A stretch of DNA of 64,000 nt from contig NZ_POWF01000007.1 in assembly GCF_002895005.1 (NCBI RefSeq), positions 124,001 through 188,000 on the forward strand. The letters are read 5' to 3'. Positions 8,632 through 17,182 of this stretch are shown in pieces. A program made the translations under genes and the position numbers. Each line of letters starts with the position of its first letter. Within the stretch, counting starts at the first letter, position 1. The stretch comes from Hanstruepera neustonica. GTDB lineage: Bacteria > Bacteroidota > Bacteroidia > Flavobacteriales > Flavobacteriaceae. Below the pieces are notes generated by a model. The model ran no database searches. It worked only from the letters and a program-made list of their open reading frames with translations, and was not told the DNA's origin.

Positions 8632-9288
8632 ATGGCAAGAAAGAAAAAAATAACCCAGCAAGATATATTAGGTTTCTACATGGATTTCGTATTGGAAAAT
8701 AATGAACGTCCGAAATCAGTTTATGCTCTAGCAAAAGCTTATAACTTTGAAGAACAAGCCTTTTACAATTATTTTGGAACTATTGAAGTTCTGGATCAAC
8801 AAGTATTTCTCGAGTTCTTCAACAGCACTTTAGAAGTCTTGAATAAGAGTGAAGATTATCAATCATACGACTCCAGACATCAGTTATTGAGTTTTTATTA
8901 TACATTCTTTGAGAACTTAACAGCCAACAGAAGTTTTGTCAAGTACATTTTAAGCCAACATTCCAATCAGCTTAAAAATCTCAAAATGTTATCCCATTTA
9001 CGAAAAAGTTTCAAATCCTACGTTAAAGGCTTACATATTGATTTACCTGATTTTAAAAACAAGCAAATTGATAGTATTCAAACGAAAGGCCTTGAAGAAG
9101 CTGCTTGGGCGCAACTATTGTTTACCCTAAAATTTTGGATGGATGATCATTCAGCAAATTTTGAAAAAACTGATATTTTCATTGAGAAGTCTGTCAATGC
9201 TTCATTTGACCTCATGGACATCTCTGCTCTAAAAAGCTTAATTGATTTAGGCAAGTTTATCATAAAAGAAAAATCAATCATGAACTAA
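8632..9288 (+). CDS. TetR-family transcriptional regulator
   Basis: This 218-residue helical protein has an N-terminal helix-turn-helix (about 5-55). In the recognition part, SVYALAKAYNFEEQAFYNYFGTIEVLDQQVF corresponds to the TetR pattern of a short DNA-reading helix followed by YxYFxS/T. The longer C-terminal part (60-215) would be the ligand-binding and dimer domain. It heads the cassette, 8 bases before the AarF gene, and its own promoter contains palindromes. Autorepression released by a ligand or a light- or redox-linked signal is likely; the signal is not known. Confidence 0.82.
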   Translation: MARKKKITQQDILGFYMDFVLENNERPKSVYALAKAYNFEEQAFYNYFGTIEVLDQQVFLEFFNSTLEVLNKSEDYQSYDSRHQLLSFYYTFFENLTANRSFVKYILSQHSNQLKNLKMLSHLRKSFKSYVKGLHIDLPDFKNKQIDSIQTKGLEEAAWAQLLFTLKFWMDDHSANFEKTDIFIEKSVNASFDLMDISALKSLIDLGKFIIKEKSIMN

Positions 9289-9296
9289 AACCTACC

Positions 9297-10604
9297 ATGA
9301 AAACCATAGATAAAATACCAACTTCAAAATTACAACGTGCCTCCAAACTAGTGTCTACGGGAGCCAAAGTAGGTGTTAATTACTTGAAGTATTATGGTGA
9401 TAAACTCACCAAAAGTGAAATTGAAGCCAAAGAACGGTTAAACGAAAACAACGCTTCCGATATTTATGATGGTTTAAAGCAGCTTAAAGGTAGTGCCCTG
9501 AAGGTTGCCCAAATGTTAAGTATGGAGAAGAGTATCATGCCAAGAGCATACGTCGAAAAATTTTCCTTGGCTCAATTTTCTGTACCGCCTCTTTCACCTC
9601 CATTAGTTATTAAAACTTTTAAAAAATATTTTGGAAAATTACCCAATGAAATATTTGATACGTTTCAGGCAACATCAGTCAATGCCGCCAGTATTGGTCA
9701 AGTACATATAGCCCAAAAGGACGGGAAAAAATTAGCTGTGAAAATTCAATACCCTGGTGTTGCCGAAAGTATCTCTTCAGATTTAGCAATGGTCAAACCC
9801 ATAGCTATGAGTATGTTTAATATCAAAGGTGATGGTTCAGATAAATATTTTAAGGAGGTTGAAAGCAAATTGATTGAAGAAACTAATTATGTACTGGAAC
9901 TCCAGCAAAGCCAAGAAATAGCAAATGCCTGTTCTCACATTCCAGGAATACAATTTCCAAGCTATTATGAGGATTTGTCGTCTGAACGGATTATCACCAT
10001 GGACTATATGAAAGGTATTCATTTGTCAGAATTCACCAAAAATAATCAAGATTCAGATTTGGCAAACAAAATTGGACAAACCTTATGGGATTTTTACATG
10101 TATCAAATTCATGAACTAAAGAAAGTACATGCCGATCCACATCCAGGTAACTTTTTAGTCTCAGATTCCAATGATTTAATTGTTTTGGATTTTGGCTGTA
10201 TGAAGGAAATACCAGAAGAATTCTATATACCCTATTTTGAATTGGCGCTTAAAGAAAACTTAAATAACAAAGAACGATTCACTCAAAAAATGTATGAATT
10301 GGAAATTTTAAGACCAGACGACTCTCCAGAAGAAATTGCCTTTTTTTCAGAAATGTTCCATGAGATGTTAAGTCTGTTTACGCAACCCTTGCATGAGGAA
10401 TATTTTGATTTTTCAAATGCTGACTTTTTTGGGAATATTGCGAGATTGGGCGAGAAATACTCCAAAAACACCCAACTGCGTAAAATGAATGGCAATCGCG
10501 GTTCAAAGCACTTTATTTATATGAACCGCTCCTTCTTTGGTCTTTACAATTTGATGTTCGATTTAAAAGCTAATCACATTAGAATCAAAAATATCGCATT
10601 TTAA
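9297..10604 (+). CDS. AarF/UbiB (ADCK)-type atypical kinase
   Basis: This 435-residue protein belongs to the ABC1/UbiB atypical kinase family, which supports quinone and lipid metabolism through ATP hydrolysis. The family KxGQ motif is present in the form KVAQ within LKGSALKVAQMLS (about 62-74). The Ala-rich nucleotide loop NAASIGQVH follows. HADPHPGNF (about 278) and LDFG (about 298) are the catalytic and metal-binding motifs. No membrane segment is evident. Its place between a TetR regulator and flavoproteins suggests a link to quinone or redox cofactors. Confidence 0.9.
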   Translation: MKTIDKIPTSKLQRASKLVSTGAKVGVNYLKYYGDKLTKSEIEAKERLNENNASDIYDGLKQLKGSALKVAQMLSMEKSIMPRAYVEKFSLAQFSVPPLSPPLVIKTFKKYFGKLPNEIFDTFQATSVNAASIGQVHIAQKDGKKLAVKIQYPGVAESISSDLAMVKPIAMSMFNIKGDGSDKYFKEVESKLIEETNYVLELQQSQEIANACSHIPGIQFPSYYEDLSSERIITMDYMKGIHLSEFTKNNQDSDLANKIGQTLWDFYMYQIHELKKVHADPHPGNFLVSDSNDLIVLDFGCMKEIPEEFYIPYFELALKENLNNKERFTQKMYELEILRPDDSPEEIAFFSEMFHEMLSLFTQPLHEEYFDFSNADFFGNIARLGEKYSKNTQLRKMNGNRGSKHFIYMNRSFFGLYNLMFDLKANHIRIKNIAF

Positions 10605-10610
10605 TTGTTT

Positions 10611-10880
10611 ATGGACTTAAGACAACTGGACAGGGTTATAGAAATGGCCTGGGAAGACCGAACACCTTTTGAAGCTATTGATTATCAGTTTGGGCTCTCG
10701 GAATCCGATGTCATTCAAATCATGCGTAGAGAACTAAAACCAAGTTCGTTCAAATTGTGGCGAAAACGTGTTAACAGTGGCATGAGTCAAAAGCACCTCA
10801 AACGCCGTAATGTGAACATAAGTAAATTTAAATGTTCAAGACAACGTGCTATTTCTAACAATAAAATTGCCAAACGATAG
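10611..10880 (+). CDS. DUF2805/TIGR03643 family protein
   Basis: This small basic protein of 89 residues opens with LRQLDRVIEMAWEDRTPFEA and continues FGLSESDVIQIMRRELKPSSF and LWRKRV. These are the marks of the DUF2805 (TIGR03643) family, which looks like a helix-turn-helix. I place the start at ATG 10611, 6 bases after the AarF stop codon; a TTG at 10605 is also in frame. The family is repeatedly found beside photolyase genes, and its function is unknown. The C-terminal 30 residues are rich in Lys and Arg and may bind nucleic acid. Confidence 0.88.
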   Translation: MDLRQLDRVIEMAWEDRTPFEAIDYQFGLSESDVIQIMRRELKPSSFKLWRKRVNSGMSQKHLKRRNVNISKFKCSRQRAISNNKIAKR

Positions 10881-10933
10881 ATTTCCCTACCACTATAGAA
10901 CGTATTCAAGCGCGGATTAAACAGATTGATCCC

Positions 10934-11977
10934 GTGAGTTATGCTGCAACCCGAAACTATCAAAATGGTAAACTCACCTACTTAAGCCCTTACATTTCAA
11001 GAGGCGTAATTTCTACGAAGCAGATTTTTCACAATTTAAAAAGCAATGGCTATACATGGGAACAGGCTGAAAAACTCATTCAAGAATTAGCCTGGCGCGA
11101 CTATTGGCAATTGGTGTGGAAAAATAAAGGCGATGACATTTTTCAAGATTTAAAACAGCCTCAAAACCCGGTTTCAAATCATGGTATACCACAGGCTATT
11201 GTTGATGCAAAAACAGACATTTTTGTAATAGATGATGCTATTCAAAGTCTATATCGCGATGGGTATATGCATAATCACATGCGTATGTACGTGGCGTCGA
11301 TATGTTGTAATATAGTGCAATCGCATTGGTCACATCCTTCCCAATGGCTTTACTATAATCTGCTTGATGGCGATTTAGCAAGCAATACCTTGAGTTGGCA
11401 ATGGGTGGCTGGTAGTAATGCCAATAAAAAATACTACGCCAATCAAGACAATATAAACAAATACTTTGACAGCCATCAGAAAGACACATTTTTGGACGTC
11501 AGTTATGAAGAGATAGATACGTTGGATATCCCCAGTATCTTGAGGGAAACTATGAATTTAAATTTGACGACCTCACTCCCAAAAATAGAGACACTAGAGA
11601 TACACGATACCAAAACCTTGATATACAACTATTATAATCTAGATCCTTTTTGGTATCAAGACGAAGATGTGCAGCGCATTTTATTACTAGAACCCCAGTT
11701 TTTCGAAAAATATCCCGTTAACGATTTATGTGTTGACTTTATACTCAATTTGTCAAAAAATATCCCGAATCTCAAAATTGTTGTGATGCCTTTTGCAGAT
11801 TTACTGGATTTTGTAAAACCTGAACACATTTATTTCAAAGAGCACCCAACAAACACGCATTACACAGGGCATCAAGAACCTAGAGATTGGATGACCACCT
11901 TAAGTGATTACTATCCATCTTTCTTTGCCTATTGGAAACGGGCCAAAAAACAACTGCAAGCAGCATGGTCAAACTAA
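10934..11977 (+). CDS. Photolyase/cryptochrome-like FAD-binding protein
   Basis: Residues 1-200 are a photolyase-type FAD-binding domain: YLSPYISRG (16-24), ELAWRDYW (51-58), GYMHNHMRMYVAS (110-122) and DGDLASNTLSWQW (145-157) match the corresponding cofactor-binding segments of photolyases. The usual N-terminal alpha/beta antenna domain is missing. Instead residues about 215-347 contain alternating strands and helices (RILLLEPQFF, LKIVVMPFADLLDF), so the domain order may be permuted. The first normal start in frame is GTG 10934, but conserved-looking residues (FPTTIERIQARIKQIDP) continue upstream to 10877, so the true start is probably earlier. The substrate is unknown. Confidence 0.85.
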   Translation: MSYAATRNYQNGKLTYLSPYISRGVISTKQIFHNLKSNGYTWEQAEKLIQELAWRDYWQLVWKNKGDDIFQDLKQPQNPVSNHGIPQAIVDAKTDIFVIDDAIQSLYRDGYMHNHMRMYVASICCNIVQSHWSHPSQWLYYNLLDGDLASNTLSWQWVAGSNANKKYYANQDNINKYFDSHQKDTFLDVSYEEIDTLDIPSILRETMNLNLTTSLPKIETLEIHDTKTLIYNYYNLDPFWYQDEDVQRILLLEPQFFEKYPVNDLCVDFILNLSKNIPNLKIVVMPFADLLDFVKPEHIYFKEHPTNTHYTGHQEPRDWMTTLSDYYPSFFAYWKRAKKQLQAAWSN

Positions 11978-11978
11978 T

Positions 11979-12614
11979 ATGATGATGAAATTAAACACCA
12001 AGGACATTGATAAATTAGAACATAAATTCCGATTGAATTTAATCAATTCCATTTCCGGAATAAAACCTGCCAATCTCATTGGTACGCGCTCAAAAAATGG
12101 GATGGATAATTTGGCCATTTTTTCTTCGGTTGTGCATTTAGGTTCCAATCCCGCGCAACTTGGGTTTATAGTGCGACCGTTTGCTGAAAATCCACGAGAT
12201 ACATACTCTAACATTCTTGAGACTCAACATTACACAATAAATGGCGTTCCTCTGGAGCTGACTAAAAAGGCGCATTATACGTCGGCAAAATTAGACCAAG
12301 GCGTTTCTGAATTTGAAGTCATGAACATTGAAAAGGAATTCATGGATGATTTTTACGCACCATTTGTAAAATCAAGCCCTATAAAAATTGGGATGAAACA
12401 TTTGGACAGCATTCCCTTGCCAAATGGCTGTACGATGGTCATAGGGTCTGTGGAGTTATTAATGGTTCCTGAAGGAAGTATGAATGACCTTGGGCAACTG
12501 GATTTATCACATATCAACAGTGCAGGAATCTCTGGTTTAAATAGTTATTACAGCTTGAATAAACTTACGACCTACCCCTATGTTCGTACTTCTGAAATAC
12601 CCGAATTTGAATGA
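11979..12614 (+). CDS. Flavin reductase family protein (FMN-binding split barrel)
   Basis: This 211-residue protein has the flavin-reductase-like fold: [35 protein letters not shown] (about 32-66) is the flavin-binding part, and [10 protein letters not shown] follows as in flavin reductases and related nitroreductase-like oxidoreductases. Three consecutive ATG codons at 11979-11987 follow the TAA of the previous gene by one base, so translation is probably coupled. It probably supplies reduced flavin or reduces a small substrate for the neighbouring flavoproteins. The last base of its coding region overlaps the DUF2256 start. Confidence 0.87.
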   Translation: MMMKLNTKDIDKLEHKFRLNLINSISGIKPANLIGTRSKNGMDNLAIFSSVVHLGSNPAQLGFIVRPFAENPRDTYSNILETQHYTINGVPLELTKKAHYTSAKLDQGVSEFEVMNIEKEFMDDFYAPFVKSSPIKIGMKHLDSIPLPNGCTMVIGSVELLMVPEGSMNDLGQLDLSHINSAGISGLNSYYSLNKLTTYPYVRTSEIPEFE

Positions 12615-12742
12615 AAAAAGGTGATCTTCCTCAAAAAACTTGCCCAGTTTGCGACAGACCATTTTCCTGGCGCAAGAAATGGGAGAAAAATTGGACTGAT
12701 GTAAAATATTGCAGTGAAAAATGCAGAAGAAATAAAAAATGA
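12611..12742 (+). CDS. DUF2256 zinc-finger microprotein, 43 residues
   Basis: This short gene reads from ATG 12611, overlapping the flavin reductase stop (ATGA), to TGA 12742, which overlaps the next start (ATGA at 12739). The protein carries a CPVC...YCSEKC zinc-ribbon (Cys11, Cys14, Cys34, Cys38) around the highly conserved WRKKWEKNW centre, matching DUF2256. The family is known as a companion of photolyase/cryptochrome genes and has no assigned function. The overlapping start-stop junctions on both sides show that it is translated together with its neighbours. Confidence 0.93.
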   Translation: MKKGDLPQKTCPVCDRPFSWRKKWEKNWTDVKYCSEKCRRNKK

Positions 12743-14211
12743 AAGCTGTCAATCTTATATTCCCGCATCAATTGTTTTCTCAATCGCCATTGTTTGAAAA
12801 CGATTATCCTATATATCTGGTTGAAGAATATTTATTTTTCAAACAATATGCATTTCACAAACAGAAAATTGCCTTTCACAGAGCAACCATGAAATGCTAT
12901 GAAGACCGATTGAAAAAAGAAAAAAAATCTGTCTTTTATGTTGATAGCGAGAACAACCTATCTGATATCCGATTACTGATTCAGCATCTAAATAATGAAG
13001 GCGTAACCGAATATCATGTTATAGATCCCGTTGACAACTGGCTGGAAAAACACCTAAAATCCAGTTTGGATGGTAACAAACTGGTTACTTATAACAGCCG
13101 TTTGTTTATTAATACTCCAGATGAACTCAAGCATTTTTTTAAACCGAATAAGCAGAACTTCTCCCAGACCGTCTTTTATAAACAACAACGTAAAAAACGA
13201 CACATTCTGTTAGATGACAATCAGAATCCCAAAGGTGGCAAATGGACTTTCGATACCGAAAACCGAAAAAAATATCCAAAGGATAAAACGCCACCGAGTA
13301 TCCATTATCCAGACGCATCCGAATACTGGAATGAGGCTGTAAATTATACCGAAACCCATTTTAAAAATAATCCTGGTGAACTGACTAAAGAACGCCTCTA
13401 CCCGATTACCCCTGAAGAATCTAAATATTGGTTACAGCAATTTTTAGAATTCCGCTTTTATGATTTTGGGGCTTATGAAGATGCCATTGTCAAACAAGAA
13501 ATTATTTTAAACCACAGTGTCCTCACTCCCATGCTTAATGTGGGTTTGATAGCGCCAAACGACATTATTGAGGCCGCCATTACCTTTGCAGAACAAGAGC
13601 ATATTCCCATAAATTCTTTGGAAGGTTTTGTGCGTCAAATATTGGGATGGCGCGAATTTATGCGTGGCATGTACAAGCACAAAGGCAGTTTTTCGCGTAC
13701 CAAAAATTTTTGGGGATTTAAGCGGGAACTACCTACCTCGTTTTACAATGGGACCACAGGTATTAAACCCGTTGATGATGCCATTAAAAAAGTGCTTAAA
13801 ACCGGATATTGTCACCATATTGAACGCCTAATGGTATTAGGTAACTTTATGCTTCTTTGTGAATTTCATCCGGATGCTGTTTACCAATGGTTTATGGAAC
13901 TGTTTATTGATGCCTATGACTGGGTTATGGTACCCAATGTATATGGTATGAGCCAGTTTGCCGATGGCGGATTATTTGCAACAAAACCCTATATATCGAG
14001 TTCTAACTATATTAAAAAAATGAGCAATTATAGTAGCGGTGATTGGGAAGCCATTTGGGATGGTTTGTTTTGGAATTTTGTAAACAAGCAACAAGATTTT
14101 TTTAAATCCAATCCCAGAACCAGTATGATGGTTCACAACCTCAACCGACTGGATACTGAAACCAAACAAGCTCATTTTAAAGCGGCTCAAAACTTCCTGC
14201 ATAGTTTATAA
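12739..14211 (+). CDS. Cryptochrome/photolyase family protein (DPRP type, FeS cysteines missing)
   Basis: The 490-residue protein has the prokaryotic DPRP/(6-4) photolyase layout: an N-terminal alpha/beta domain beginning [10 protein letters not shown], then a helical FAD domain. FAD-domain motifs include [10 protein letters not shown] (about 305), [15 protein letters not shown] (about 354) and [12 protein letters not shown] (about 399). In the typical FeS-containing members the segment after MSxY carries a CxxC and a later CP that bind a 4Fe-4S cluster. Here it reads [18 protein letters not shown] and has no cysteines, so the cluster is probably absent. It ends the cassette and is followed by a gap with a TACGTA repeat. 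Confidence 0.92.
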   Translation: MKAVNLIFPHQLFSQSPLFENDYPIYLVEEYLFFKQYAFHKQKIAFHRATMKCYEDRLKKEKKSVFYVDSENNLSDIRLLIQHLNNEGVTEYHVIDPVDNWLEKHLKSSLDGNKLVTYNSRLFINTPDELKHFFKPNKQNFSQTVFYKQQRKKRHILLDDNQNPKGGKWTFDTENRKKYPKDKTPPSIHYPDASEYWNEAVNYTETHFKNNPGELTKERLYPITPEESKYWLQQFLEFRFYDFGAYEDAIVKQEIILNHSVLTPMLNVGLIAPNDIIEAAITFAEQEHIPINSLEGFVRQILGWREFMRGMYKHKGSFSRTKNFWGFKRELPTSFYNGTTGIKPVDDAIKKVLKTGYCHHIERLMVLGNFMLLCEFHPDAVYQWFMELFIDAYDWVMVPNVYGMSQFADGGLFATKPYISSSNYIKKMSNYSSGDWEAIWDGLFWNFVNKQQDFFKSNPRTSMMVHNLNRLDTETKQAHFKAAQNFLHSL

Positions 14212-14221
14212 CTATATATAA

Positions 14222-14243
14222 TTACGTATAAGTACGTATTGAA
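14222..14243. repeat. TACGTA-containing element, copy 1
   Basis: Two TACGTA hexamers (14223-14228 and 14233-14238) lie in the gap after the cryptochrome gene. The 22-base block 14222-14243 equals the reverse complement of 33390-33411 with one mismatch. The two copies are both intergenic and about 19 kb apart. The function is unknown; a regulator site is likely. Confidence 0.5.
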
Positions 14244-14292
14244 ATTGTGAATTGAAAAAACTAAATTCGATAAAAGTCAACTAAAATAGTTA

Positions 14293-15114
14293 ATGAAGTA
14301 TTGGACAATTTTTATAATGATATTTCTTTTAGGGTGCAATTTTAGAAACATTCCTAAAGAAAAGATATTTCAGTATGAACTTAACAATAGCTATAAATTT
14401 AATGGTGATGAATTGAAGATTGAGTTAGGTAATACTTTGCGTTGTCCAATGAGAATATGGGTTCAATCAAACGATAAAGAAATAAATGAATACTTTAATA
14501 AAATTAATCCAGTTATCCTTGGACCACTTAAGGACACAATAATTAAAATGGATATAAAAAAAATAGAGGTCAAAGAAGTACATTTCGCATCTAGGTTTGG
14601 AGATATTAATAAAATAGTAAATGACAAAAAAGTCAATTTACCATTCAAGAAAAATAAAAGATATTCCTTAATTCAAGGCAATAACTCTTCACCAACACAT
14701 AACACTGATTGGTCTCGATATGCCTTTGATTTTGGATTGGAAATAGGGGATACAATATGCGCTGCAACTCCGGGATTTGTAGTTGGTGTTGTTGAAGATT
14801 ATAAGTTTGGAGGATCACAACAAGAGTGGAGAGATTTTGCAAATCTTATCACCATCTATAATCCCAATACGGGATTGTTCACTCAATATGTCCATCTTGA
14901 TTATAAAGGTAGTTTAGTAAAAGTTGGGGATAGTATTGTAATAGGTCAAAATATTGGAATTGCGGGTATTACAGGATTTACAAATATTGAACATCTACAT
15001 TTTAATTGTCTGAAGCCAATACATTCCCAAGATGGACTTATTTCTATTCCAATTGATAGTATTGGAAATTACAAAGTTTCAGAGTTGAAAAGAAATCAAA
15101 TGGTAAAGAACTAA
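14293..15114 (+). CDS. M23-family peptidoglycan endopeptidase, lipoprotein
   Basis: This 273-residue protein starts with a lipoprotein signal (FLLGC, Cys15). The C-terminal half is an M23/LytM domain: HNTDWSRYAFDF (about 136-147) provides the first His and the Asp zinc ligands, YVHLDYKG the active-site His, and HLHF (about 235) the last His pair. M23 enzymes cut peptidoglycan cross-links. The codons are even richer in A and T than in the neighbours, and the gene stands alone between a TACGTA repeat and an ORF-free stretch, which may point to later gain. Confidence 0.85.
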   Translation: MKYWTIFIMIFLLGCNFRNIPKEKIFQYELNNSYKFNGDELKIELGNTLRCPMRIWVQSNDKEINEYFNKINPVILGPLKDTIIKMDIKKIEVKEVHFASRFGDINKIVNDKKVNLPFKKNKRYSLIQGNNSSPTHNTDWSRYAFDFGLEIGDTICAATPGFVVGVVEDYKFGGSQQEWRDFANLITIYNPNTGLFTQYVHLDYKGSLVKVGDSIVIGQNIGIAGITGFTNIEHLHFNCLKPIHSQDGLISIPIDSIGNYKVSELKRNQMVKN

Positions 15115-15251
15115 AATTGAGCCTAATAAGGCGAGAAGCTTATGATGAATGAATAGAGGCCAGCGAAGCCTTTCAACTAGTCTAGTTTCCATCAGTCAGG
15201 AAAGCGCTCCAAAACTGTCACAATACAAAACCAAAAGATAAGCGAACTTCA

Positions 15252-16484
15252 TTACTCTGCCAACAATTCTCCTACAAACCCTTCAAATTCTGTTGTAAAT
15301 TGGGTGTATTTTTCACTAGTGGCTGGGCCATTAAAACCCGTGTGTATTTTTCGAACCTGTCCCGTTTTATCAATAAAAATAGTGGTTGGGTAGCTCAATA
15401 CCTGGTTCAACATCGGTAATTTTTCTTGCGCCTTGGCTTTATTAGAAGTTCCTGTTTGTGCCAATAGAATAGGATACGTAATCCCAATGCGTTCTTGCAG
15501 TCTTTGAATGTTCTTAAAGGCCTGGTCTTCAGTTTTGACATATTCAAATGCCAAAGCCACTATTTCCAGTCCGTCGTCTTGGTGTTCCTGGTAATATTTG
15601 GATAGATATTTGCTTTCATCCAAACAATTGGGACACCAGGTTCCCATAAGTTGTACTAACACAACTTTATTTTTAAAACGGTCATCTTCCAGTGACACTA
15701 GGTTTCCGTTAGCATCTGGAAAGCTAAAAGCGACTTTGTCATAACCTTCTTTTAAATAGGTCAAGCTATTGGCATCAGGCAATTCGTAATTAGCGTTACG
15801 CTTAGCCGTAAAGGGTTCTTGCCAATGGTTACCAGAATAAAACGTTCCAGTCATGGTAGAATCGGTTACGGTAGCTTTAAACATAAAGGCATGGGCACCA
15901 TCAAAAGTTGATAATTTCAATTCAGTACCAGAAACCACACCTTCTAAAAATCGGTAATCGCCTGTGGTGGTTTCAAATGTTCCTGTAACCTTATTACCTG
16001 TTTGTTTAAAAACACCTTTGGCTATATAACGATTGTCATCAGAATCGGGACTAAAAACCGTTTCCCAGTTTCCAGAAACATCACTTTTCGATGGCTCATT
16101 CGTTTTAAAACGCACATCCGATTGGGTTGCTACAAACGGTACATAGCGATTAAGCGCTTCTTTTACATAATTACCAGTTAATGAACCATCCTCATTAATT
16201 TTAGCTACCAAATAGGCCTGAAAAACAGGCGTTTTTATATAAACCGAATCGTTTTCATAGGCTATTTCATCAATTTCTATAACCTCGTCGGCATTATAAA
16301 CTTTGGCTGTAGTAGAAGAAGTTACTTCCATTAAAAATGGCAGTTCAACCCCATTATTCAAATCTAAAGCCACACGATACGTAACAGTTTCCAGAGTTTT
16401 AGATTTATTTTTGGCTTCCGTTTTGTTATCCGTTTTACAGGAAAATAGTGTTATAAAAACAAGAGAAAAAATAAGATAGCGCAT
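15252..16484 (-). CDS. TlpA-family thioredoxin-like lipoprotein
   Basis: This 410-residue protein has a lipoprotein signal (TLFSC, Cys16), a beta-rich region (about 35-235) with an internal repeated layout, and a C-terminal redoxin domain. That domain has the redox centre WCPNC (CPNC at 284-287) in VVLVQLMGTWCPNC, followed by the TlpA-type pattern SYPTTIFIDKTGQVRKIHTG. It should act as a periplasmic or surface thiol-disulfide reductase anchored to a membrane. The partner is unknown. It is transcribed toward the M23 gene. Confidence 0.88.
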   Translation of the reverse strand: MRYLIFSLVFITLFSCKTDNKTEAKNKSKTLETVTYRVALDLNNGVELPFLMEVTSSTTAKVYNADEVIEIDEIAYENDSVYIKTPVFQAYLVAKINEDGSLTGNYVKEALNRYVPFVATQSDVRFKTNEPSKSDVSGNWETVFSPDSDDNRYIAKGVFKQTGNKVTGTFETTTGDYRFLEGVVSGTELKLSTFDGAHAFMFKATVTDSTMTGTFYSGNHWQEPFTAKRNANYELPDANSLTYLKEGYDKVAFSFPDANGNLVSLEDDRFKNKVVLVQLMGTWCPNCLDESKYLSKYYQEHQDDGLEIVALAFEYVKTEDQAFKNIQRLQERIGITYPILLAQTGTSNKAKAQEKLPMLNQVLSYPTTIFIDKTGQVRKIHTGFNGPATSEKYTQFTTEFEGFVGELLAE

Positions 16485-16530
16485 AATGAATTTTTGATGT
16501 TAGTCGAAGAAACAAAAAATAATTGCAACA

Positions 16531-16565
16531 AAAAAAAAGGTGTTAACACATTAACACCTTTTTAT
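16531..16565. terminator. Bidirectional terminator
   Basis: The stem GGTGTTAA (16539-16546) / TTAACACC (16551-16558) has a CACA loop and is flanked by a run of A's on the left and T's on the right. On the minus strand it ends the transcript of the coiled-coil protein at 16584. Confidence 0.8.
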
Positions 16566-16583
16566 CATTTTATTGAAAGTTTT

Positions 16584-17165
16584 CTAATTATTACCTTCTA
16601 ACTCGGCATGTTTTTCTTTGATAACTCTTCGTTGATTTTTTAAAGCCTCTTTTGCCTCCTTTAATTCTTTATCAGCAGCTCTTAACTTGGCTTCTTTTTC
16701 AGCTATTTCCTCTGCAGTCAGTGATTGATCTCTTTTAGCTTTCTCCAGACGTTCATTAGCTTCTTTTATTTTCAAATTACTTTCTTCAAGCTTTTGTTCT
16801 ACAGCATTGGTTTCTTCGTAAGCTTGCTTCAATTGATCCATTTTAGATAACTCGGAACGCGTTGATTTTAGCTCCTGCTTCTGCATTTCCTCCGATTTTC
16901 TTCGCTCAAGTGTGTTATTGTTCCGCAAATCTTCGTAAGCAGCTTGTTTCTTATCAATCATACTGCGCTCTTCGTCAGATTTTGCTTCAGCACGGGCTTT
17001 ATCAAACATTTCTTTCATTCTGGCATCTTCTGCAGTCGCTTGTGTTTCCAGTTTTTGATTTGGTGTTTTATCCTTTAAAGTTTTTGTTTTTTCTTGGGCT
17101 TGCATTACTGTACCAACAAACATGGTTAGTGCAATAGCTAAAAACGTGCTTTTTAAATTTTTCAT
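16584..17165 (-). CDS. Secreted coiled-coil protein of unknown function
   Basis: This 193-residue protein has a signal peptide (about 1-23, ending MQAQ). The rest is almost wholly charged (Lys, Glu, Asp, Arg, Gln) with heptad-like stretches such as KLEESNLKIKEANERLEKAK and AEKEAKLRAADKELKEA, which predict a long coiled coil. There is no recognisable domain. It probably sits in the periplasm. A small lipoprotein gene lies 17 bases upstream in the same direction, and the pair may form a surface or periplasmic structure. No function can be assigned. Confidence 0.75.
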   Translation of the reverse strand: MKNLKSTFLAIALTMFVGTVMQAQEKTKTLKDKTPNQKLETQATAEDARMKEMFDKARAEAKSDEERSMIDKKQAAYEDLRNNNTLERRKSEEMQKQELKSTRSELSKMDQLKQAYEETNAVEQKLEESNLKIKEANERLEKAKRDQSLTAEEIAEKEAKLRAADKELKEAKEALKNQRRVIKEKHAELEGNN

Positions 17166-17182
17166 GATTTCTTTTTTAGTTC

